Shown: in pieces, positions 57,690-64,000 of the stretch
Layout of the letters: the number at the start of each line of letters is the position of its first letter
How positions within the stretch are numbered: position 1 is the first letter of the stretch
Source of the DNA: Gnetum montanum
Taxonomy: Eukaryota > Streptophyta > Gnetopsida > Gnetales > Gnetaceae
DNA: 64,000 nucleotides
Reading direction: 5' to 3'
NCBI GenBank assembly: GCA_015680685.1
Contig: MNCI01016273.1
Span: forward strand, 433,433-497,432
The notes under the pieces: model-generated
Database searches by the model: none
The model's input: the letters and a program-made list of their open reading frames with translations, nothing else
Told to the model about the DNA's origin: nothing
Translations under genes and position numbers: made by a program

Positions 57690-59316
57690 AAGTAGGAGGG
57701 CCATCATAGTCCCAAGAAAAATGACTTCAAGGAGAAAGGAGGCAACCATAGCAATAGTAACAATCCCAAGAATAATCTACTAAGGTGACCCATGCTACAA
57801 GGTCCTTATGTGAGGAGCCTAAGGTAGAAAATGTTTATCAGATTCCTATAGCCAAAATGAGATAATTCAAGCAAGATGAAATTCCAAGACCATGATCTAA
57901 TCTATAGGTCATGTTCACAAAGGCCTTCCTAAAGAAGGTCTAAAGAAAAGAAGTTTAGAGAAGCATCCTTCAAGAGCTAAACTTTAAACCTTTCCTAGAA
58001 CTGGCACTAGAAAAGATTAGGACATAGCTATAAGGGTATCCACTATGGTCCATTCTCTTCAGTAGTGGAAAATGCTACATGGGTGAGACTTACCTCTTTT
58101 GGAACAACCAACAAGGAGATACAACTATAAAAATTAAAGATATTACCATCTTCTATTCAGTTAAAGCAATAGTAGAGACCATCAGATTGCTAAACACTAG
58201 GATAAAGTTGGCAGAAATATTAATGCAAGTGAATCCTAAGGTAAAGATAGAATGGGTTTAGTAGTGCTATGGAATGAAATATAAGGAGTACGGTACCCTG
58301 ACTAAGCCAAAGCATGTCTATTTCAAGATTGTAGCTTATCACCTCAATCCCATGATGAGGCCAAGCAAGATGATTACCTTCTCCACAAAGGCATGTGCAA
58401 TTCTAAGAGAAAATTTCAAAGTCAACATTTCCTAGCTCATCTTCTTAGATATTGAAAATAATTTTAAGGAAAATGAGAAAGCTATGACAACACTCTCCTT
58501 TCCCTACTTTATTGGAAAAATCTACAAAAGAGGAGGCATAGCGTACAATTCCAATGATGTGGTTCACAAGGTTCCTATTGCATCATGGTAGAAAATGATG
58601 AAGGATAAAACACTTTCTAAGCTTCAAAAGGATGAATTACCACCTCCATCACCACTTGTAGCATGAGAGATAACTCTAGAAATGATGGTAGCTACTAAAC
58701 ACCTAAGGTAACTAAAAAAATAGTTTTTGCAATAATAAGTCTTTGGAGGTGGTGGAGAATCCTTTGTATATTACCTGATCATGAGCCATCTTAATGAGGT
58801 TACTAAGACCATCAACTAACTAGTGGATGAAATAGTGTCACTATTCATCTCACAATAAAACTAGGCTTTTATTTGCTCCAATCCCACTATTAGAGAAGTC
58901 ACTGTGCCCATTCCAAGTTAAGCATTTCTTGAAATCTTAGGGAATGTAACAACATTTTCTATGATCCTCAAATAAGGAGAAGGAGTAGCAGTCATGGTTA
59001 TGTCACACAAGAATTGGGATACTATAGCAGATATGGTGATAGAAAAAATAAGATAATCTTTAACTGCTTATTCAAATGTTTTTAGGAGTTGAAAGAAAAG
59101 AAATGTATGTATCCCAACACAAGAAAGTACTGGAGTGACTAGTTAGAGCTGGGCAATCAATTCTAAAGATCTTTGATCTTTTCAAAGACATTTTAGTAAC
59201 CTAGTCATAGCTGATTGATATGAAGGGAAATAAACTCATTGCAATCAAGAAGGTCACCTTTAGCAATCAACAATTGGCTACTAAGGCTGCAAAACTCAAA
59301 GCCCTCTTGTTGGATT
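57690..59316 (+). pseudogene. Extra 3' ORF of plus-strand Athila-like element, decayed
   Basis: It aligns with minus-strand 4610-2800 over most of its length. Words include NHSNSNNPKNNLLR, MGETYLFWNNQQGDTTIKIK, KIVAYHLNPMMRPSK, FSTKACAILRENFKVNIS, FPYFIGKIYKRGGIAYNSND and KMMKDKTLSKLQKDE. The C-terminal part reads GNKLIAIKKVTFSNQQLATK and stops at the LTR beginning at 59317. It resembles the 'putative plant transposon protein' group. Function unknown; several stops. Confidence 0.6.
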
Positions 59317-60392
59317 TGTTGACCTTTTGGTGTGTCAAAATGTTAAGAAAAATGAAGTATAAGGATGTTTGTGTGTATATGTGGTTGTTATGTTTGTAGG
59401 CCAAGAGTGTGGACTAGGACTTCATAGAGCTCAAGGACTTACAAGCAAAGTTGACATCATCATGAAATTATGGAGCATGCAAAGGTTCAAGATTGTGGTT
59501 AAGAAATGAAGATTTCAAAGTACAACGAGAGCTAAAGAAAGAAATCTCCAAGAAACAATATATGCCTTAGCAAAATTGAAGGTAGCACAGGAGAAGATGC
59601 CTCTAGAAAATAATATATGTCTTTTTGGAGAGAAATATGTCTTTAATTAGAAGAAGATGTCTTTCCAAAATGAAGGTGCATTGCAGAAAGATCTCTCAAT
59701 CTTAAAGAAGACATCTTTCCAAAATGAAGGTCCATTACATAAAAATGTCTCAGTCTTAGAGAAGATGTCTCTAGTGATCATTAATTATCCATTGCATGAA
59801 TTCTGAGCTGATTTCAGAAACATATTAGATATAGGAAGAAGACTTCATTCTCATTGGGAAATGTACAAGCTTTTGTACTATTAATTGTAATCATCAAGCA
59901 ATCATTGTTGTTCCTCATTGTACAATCTTTTGTCTATTGTAATTGGTTAAAGTGAGTTGTACCTCAAAGTGCAAGGATTAGCAAACTTAGTTGCATTCTT
60001 TCCTTATGATTGTAAGGTTGATGTGCTTCTTGCGAGAAGGCATCTTGCTTAATCTTGTCAGGATCCTACAAGATTAAGTATTGGTGTAGCACCACAACAC
60101 CCTAGAGTAGAGCTCAAGTTGTAAAGGTTGTAGGATTCTCAAAACCACATTCTAAACTTGTCAGGACCTTGTAAGGCTAAGTAGATTCATAGCGTTGAAT
60201 CACTCCAGAGTGAAGCTTAGAGCTTGTACAGGGTGTGATACCATTCAAATCATATTTGAGAGTAATAATATCTAGAGGTGCACTTACAAACTACCCTATG
60301 AGTGTGGACTATCCAAGTTGGGAAACCAAGTTAAATTTGGTGTATGTGCTTTATCTCAATAAATTTTTAATTTTTAAGTTTAATGATCCTCA
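59317..60392 (+). repeat. 5' LTR of copia-like element B
   Basis: 1076 bp, TGTTGACCTTTTGG to AATGATCCTCA. Carries the AGATGTCT array at 59590-59770 and two internal repeats of about 105 bp (60051-60258). Confidence 0.85.
59590..59770. repeat. AGATGTCT array in LTR of element B
   Basis: About nine matches (AAGATGTCTTT, AGACATCTTTCC and variants), including a duplicated CATCTTTCCAAAATGAAGGT-like unit near 59660 and 59710. Confidence 0.75.
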
Positions 60393-60394
60393 AG

Positions 60395-60410
60395 TGGTAT
60401 CGAAACATGG
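60395..60410 (+). promoter_or_regulatory. Primer-binding site of copia-like element B
   Basis: TGGTATCGAAACATGG, two bases after the LTR, resembles the tRNA-Met site TGGTATCAGAGC. Confidence 0.75.
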
Positions 60411-60445
60411 TACTCTTCTTCATCATCAACTTTAAAGAGTGAACA

Positions 60446-61400
60446 ATGAAGGGGACATCTTATACAAAGCCTTCCATGTTCAATGGATTCAACTTCACCT
60501 ATTGGAAGGCTACAATGCAAGGATTCTTCAAATCCATGGGGTTTGAAGTTTGGGAGTCAATCCTTGAAAGCTACACTTCACCTATCAATAGCTTTACCAA
60601 GATCATCAAGCCCCACAACAAATGGACACAAGAGGAGAAAGATAAGTTCATGTTTGATTGAAAAGAAAAGAATTGTTTATATTGCACTTTGAATAAATTT
60701 GAATTTAATAGGGTAGTAGGATGTAACATGGCTAAAGAAATGTGGTAAACTTTAGAAGCTACTTATGAAGAGACATCTATTATCAAACAATCTAAATACT
60801 TAGTTTTGCAAAGTAAATATGATAAGATTAAAATGAGAGAAGGTGAGAAAATAAAAGATTACTTCTCTAGAGAAAATGATATTGTTGTAGTTATTAGAGG
60901 TACCAGTAAATATTTTCCTGAAAGCAATGTTATCATTAAAATGATTAGAACTCTTCAACTAGAGTTCAAACCAAAGGTCACAGATATAGAAGAAATCAAA
61001 GATTTCTAAACTCTAAAATTTGAAGAGCTTCAAAGTTCTCTCATCACTTATGAAATAAATCTCATAAGTGAAGGAGCCATTCAAAGAAAGACCCATTACT
61101 GTAAAGACTAGCTCCAAGGATAAGGAGCTCAATGAGCATAATGAGGGTAGCGAAGATGAGATTGCCTTTCTCAAAACGAAGCTACAACAACTAATAACAA
61201 GAAGAAAGAAGAGGAAATATTAGCAAAGATCCAATTTGTTTGAAGGTAAAGAAAGAGGTAAAAAAAATTTAAATTCTAACTTAGATTTCTCTTCTATAGA
61301 ATGTTGGGTTTTTGGAGAAAAAGGTCATATGGCCTTCAAATGTCCTATCAATATCAGGCTACAATCTTAGAATAAATCCACTAATGAGGTAAAGAAAATG
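60446..61400 (+). pseudogene. gag of copia-like element B
   Basis: Starts MKGTSYTKPSMFNGFNFTYW at 60446 and continues FFKSMGFEVWESILESY, NKWTQEEKDKFMFD (stop), then SKYDKIKMREGEKIKDYFS and NVIIKMIRTLQLEFKPKV. This is the Ty1/copia gag (UBN2-like) domain. The zinc knuckle near 61301-61343 reads CWVFGEKGHMAFKC; its second Cys has become Phe, whereas element A keeps it. The start codon is 35 bp after the primer site. Confidence 0.8.
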
Positions 61401-62330
61401 AACTTCTATACAAGTTGAGATGATGAGGAGTAGAGTGATGAAGAACTGGAGGATGATGCAAAATTTTGTCATCTCATTTACATGGCCCTCACTAATGATC
61501 ATGCTAATTCATCATATGATGATATTTATGATGAAGAAAGGTTTGATCTTTTATGTAATAAGCTTTTGTCTTTTCAAAATATTTACACTAAGTTAAATAA
61601 ACAAGTCAAATATAAGGATAAGAGAATATCATTGTTAAATTTGACTATTTCTAATCTTACTAAACAACTCTTAGACCTAAGTACTAAGAATGAAAAGCTA
61701 ACCTTGTCCTTCTAATAGGTCAAAGTGGAAGTTAGAGACATAAAATAAGTAAATGAAAGATTGATAAAGGGAAAGGAATCCATTCAAATGGAACTGGGAC
61801 AAGGAAGAAGTCCACATGATAAGAGTGGTTTGGGATATTGCATGTAAGAACAATCATCTTCTATAAGCTCATTACAAACAAATGATCCTCCCAAATAAAA
61901 AATTAGTACATCAAACTTAAAGGAGGCTCCTATTCATTAAAATGGTCCTAAAAGGTTTTATCATCCTAACCTCTCATACTACCATAGGAGGATTAGGTGC
62001 TATTATTGTCATAAATTAGGGCCTAAATAATGGGATTGCAACCTCAAGTATCATCATAGGACTCATTGGTCTTATCAAAGTGCATTGAGAAAGGAGTTTT
62101 TGCAAGATCATAAGAAAAATTGGATGTCAACTCAAAAGAATAAAGGAACCAGGAAAGAATGGAGAATTAAAATGTAGAATGCTCTCACTAAAAAATCCGT
62201 AAGAGGAAGCCAAGCCTTGAACATTGAAGAAGTTCAGTTGAGAAAAAAATCCTCAAAAGAGAAAATGCCTTCTCTAGCTCAATCAGTATCATTACTTTTT
62301 GATAGAATAGTAGGTAAGTAGAGGTAAGGC
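61401..62330 (+). pseudogene. Post-gag coiled-coil and zinc-finger region, element B
   Basis: Frame 61482-61715 (NKLLSFQNIYTKLNKQVKYK, then TISNLTKQLLDLSTKNEKL) is a probable coiled coil and resembles element A 26527-26072 in place and composition. Around 62001 the frame reads RCYYCHKLGPK-WDCNL, a second zinc-finger-like motif. It continues with TQKNKGTRKEWRIK, as in SIRE/Maximus-type copia gag-pol. Stops separate the parts. Confidence 0.55.
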
Positions 62331-62399
62331 TTTATTTTTGCAAGCATATTTTAAGAATATAGTCCATTGGCAACTTTTCCCAAACCTCATCCTATTTTT

Positions 62400-62575
62400 G
62401 CAAAGACATCTTTCCAAAATGAAAGACATCTACATGAAGATGTGTACTCAGAAACAAAGATGTCTCTCTAATTTTTCTTGCATCACTAGAAAGATGTCTA
62501 TTATCTATGAAAGACATTTACTATTATTTTAAAATGTGGATAAGACATCTTCCTTTTGTAAAAGACATCTTCTTT
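62400..62575. repeat. AGATGTCT array internal to element B
   Basis: Eight or so matches (AAAGACATCT, AAGATGTCT) in 175 bp immediately upstream of the next ORF. The first 49 codons of that open frame lie in or next to this array and are probably not coding. Confidence 0.75.
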
Positions 62576-62653
62576 CTTGTTCAAAGTTCTTGTTCACCAC
62601 TAGTATTAAAACCTCCATTTCTTTATCATTTTCTTCCATTTAACCCCACAAAG

Positions 62654-63436
62654 ATGACTAAGACTCTACCATCAATAGTGATTTTGTTAGAGATGGCCCA
62701 CAAGAAGATTGAAACGTCTAGGACACCGCCAAAGAGGAAATCCAAAGGAAGTTTTAGTAGTGTACCACTCACTTACATGCCCCAACTAAATAGTATAGAT
62801 GCACAACATAGGTTTGAGGCTACTCAAACCACTAGCATCATTACTAAATGCTCTCTATCTTTCCCTACCCATAGAAAAATTGCATTGATGGATTATTTTA
62901 AATTTTTGAACTGGAGCTCCTTCATTGCAATGAATCTTGTAGTTCTTGAAGTACTAATTAGAGAATTATATTACAATATTGTTATTACAAATGTTGTTGT
63001 TGGGGAATTCACTTCCATGATTAGGGGTCTTCTCATCAAGATCTCTCCCCAAGCTATAAATACAATCCTTGGGATCTTCCATCTCAATGTCTTCCAAGTA
63101 ACCATTGATTCCATGTATGTCATTTTTTCAAATGGTATCATGCATGCAGCATATGATGAATTTTGTACTGCATTGTTTGGAAAAGATGCTACATTTGATA
63201 GAGGTCATGTTGAGATGAGCATGATGATTCTTGATGCTTCCAGCTTGTCTCTTATTGTCTTATATAACATTATGATAAAATGGGGAAGTTATAGTTATTT
63301 GCTACCATCCCAAGCATATGTGCTTTATTATCTTTTCAAAAGACTACCATTAGATCTCGGGCATACACTTTATTGGAACATCCTAAGTCTATTTGCCAAG
63401 GAAAGAATCCTTAGGCATCCATATCTCATCAACTAG
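62654..63436 (+). CDS. Plant transposon-like protein ORF, uninterrupted for 260 codons
   Basis: This is the longest clean coding stretch of the window. The start MTKTLPSIVILLEMAHKK at 62654 is preferred over the upstream ATG at 62507, which lies in the motif array. A basic segment (SRTPPKRKSKGSF) precedes the domain: KIALMDYFKFLNWSSFIAMN, VVVGEFTSMIRGLLIKISPQ, AINTILGIF, YDEFCTALFGKDATF and SYLLPSQAYVLYYLFKRLPL. Order and words (RG-x-I-x-x-S-x-x-A-I-N, then the LPS-A-x-x-LYYL-x-x-x-P-LDLG block) resemble the 'putative plant transposon protein' family (PF20167 as I recall). TAG at 63434 interrupts a frame that continues LIHSKGVPIPEMPC. No transmembrane segment is obvious. Function unknown. Confidence 0.6.
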   Translation: MTKTLPSIVILLEMAHKKIETSRTPPKRKSKGSFSSVPLTYMPQLNSIDAQHRFEATQTTSIITKCSLSFPTHRKIALMDYFKFLNWSSFIAMNLVVLEVLIRELYYNIVITNVVVGEFTSMIRGLLIKISPQAINTILGIFHLNVFQVTIDSMYVIFSNGIMHAAYDEFCTALFGKDATFDRGHVEMSMMILDASSLSLIVLYNIMIKWGSYSYLLPSQAYVLYYLFKRLPLDLGHTLYWNILSLFAKERILRHPYLIN

Positions 63437-64000
63437 TTGATCCATTCCAAGGGTGTGCCTATTCCAGAGATGCCTTGCCCAAAGGTAAGAGGAGCCTCAG
63501 TGAATATGTTATGAAGAGGATTCTCTCAAATGTGGCTGAAGCAGGATCAAGCACCATATCATAGAAGAAGAAGAAGGAGGCATCTCTTCAATCAAGTAGA
63601 TCAAAATCCATAAGTGTTTAGATTAGTTCTTCATTAAAGGAGCTTCTCTAATCTTTTGCATAAGCCATTGGAAAGCTTGGGAGAAACCTCTCTTACTTGT
63701 GTAAGAGTTTAGATTTATTAGCATTCCTCCTCCTTTTGATGGATATGTGTTTGAGGAGGCTACTACTCCTATTTCTGATAATGAGGAGGATGTTCCTATC
63801 CCACCAAGGCATTCTATAGTAATCGTTCCTTCACGTGTTTGTGACTTAGGTATGGAGTTTCATTCAAAGCCTAAGGCACTACCAACATGTGTCCAGGGGG
63901 AGCATCATGTTTCCATGCAACAGCTTACACATCATGATTCTACAATAACTTTCTAGTCAATTCCTCCATTTGTTGATGCTCCTAGCTCATTTGAGAAATA
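63437..64000 (+). pseudogene. Downstream continuation of the plant transposon-like ORF
   Basis: Codon-like text continues with stops (VRGASVNML, then FEEATTPISDNEEDVPIPPR and RVCDLGMEFHSKPKALPTC). The acidic, proline-rich composition fits the C-terminal tail usual for such ORFs. It runs off the window. Confidence 0.45.

Larger units (their letters stand above)
13490..59316 (+). mobile_element. Athila-like Ty3 retrotransposon, plus strand, split by three nested insertions
   Basis: Its collinear parts are LTR (13490-14395), primer site, gag (14573 on), protease remnant, RT-RNase H, integrase N-part (to 20141), integrase C-part (28841-29340), a spacer (29341-30906 and 57249-57640) and the extra 3' ORF (57690-59316). 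Three insertions account for the gaps: copia-like A (20142-28835), the chromovirus-like element (30912-57243) and copia-like B (59317 on). Skipping the first restores an integrase reading (TLWVF-like, then LIGYSTLSYYM). Domain order gag-PR-RT-RH-INT-ORF is that of Athila elements. Joining 29340 to 57690 as one element is inference from order, strand and the chromovirus target duplication. The 3' LTR is not in the window. Confidence 0.6.
59317..64000 (+). mobile_element. Copia-like element B, plus strand, runs off the window
   Basis: The 5' LTR, tRNA-Met primer site and gag match element A. After gag and a second zinc-finger-like stretch (about 62001) the sequence passes, near 62330, into an AGATGTCT array and then the 309-residue ORF region of a plant transposon-like protein. 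No protease, integrase or RT is seen in the 3.6 kb inside the LTR. The insertion is in the Athila-like 3' ORF; the expected 5 bp target is GGATT (59312-59316) but the right end is outside the window. Confidence 0.75.

Overview
This window reads as a repeat-dominated stretch of a large plant nuclear genome. A gymnosperm is my guess from the old, stop-ridden, deeply nested LTR retrotransposons, but that is inference. I found no confident intact host gene, no tRNA gene and no CRISPR. Almost everything I can identify is a decayed LTR retrotransposon. All domain calls come from hand translation; no database was searched.

Layout. (1) 1198 to about 10350 is a minus-strand, Athila-like Ty3 element: LTRs at both ends, a decayed tRNA-Asp-type primer site, gag, protease remnant, RT-RNase H and an extra 3' ORF. 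It has no integrase. (2) 10350-13490 is unassigned AT-rich DNA. (3) From about 13490 a plus-strand relative starts: LTR, primer site, gag, protease, RT-RNase H, integrase. Its parts run, with interruptions, to 59316, where its 3' ORF lies. Three elements sit in it: copia-like A (20142-28835, minus), a chromovirus-like Ty3 element (30912-57243, ATTTT target duplication) and copia-like B (59317 to the window end).

(4) The chromovirus-like element is itself broken by two insertions. One is an approximately 18 kb Tat-lineage element (31447-49596). The other is a solo copia-like LTR (54917-56108, CTTTG target duplication) that splits its integrase. (5) The Tat element is the most interesting object. 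It has gag-protease, then a 5.9 kb block, then RT, RNase H, a second RNase H and integrase, then a second antisense block. The 5.9 kb block holds what looks like a complete antisense gene: a TATA box, a start codon and eight exons with mostly canonical splice sites. Reading phase agrees at six of seven junctions, and the model ends in an acidic tail. TAAACTAGCA minisatellites flank this block. A palindromic GCTACGCTATG/CATAGCGTAGC motif recurs in the LTR U3, upstream of the antisense TATA box and in the antisense introns.

The coding regions are decayed. Most premature stops, notably those in the antisense gene, sit where Gln or Arg codons are expected (CAG to TAG, CAA to TAA, CGA to TGA), as expected from deamination of methylated cytosine in silenced elements. 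The copia-like elements show gag but no reverse transcriptase in the sequence available, so they may be non-autonomous.
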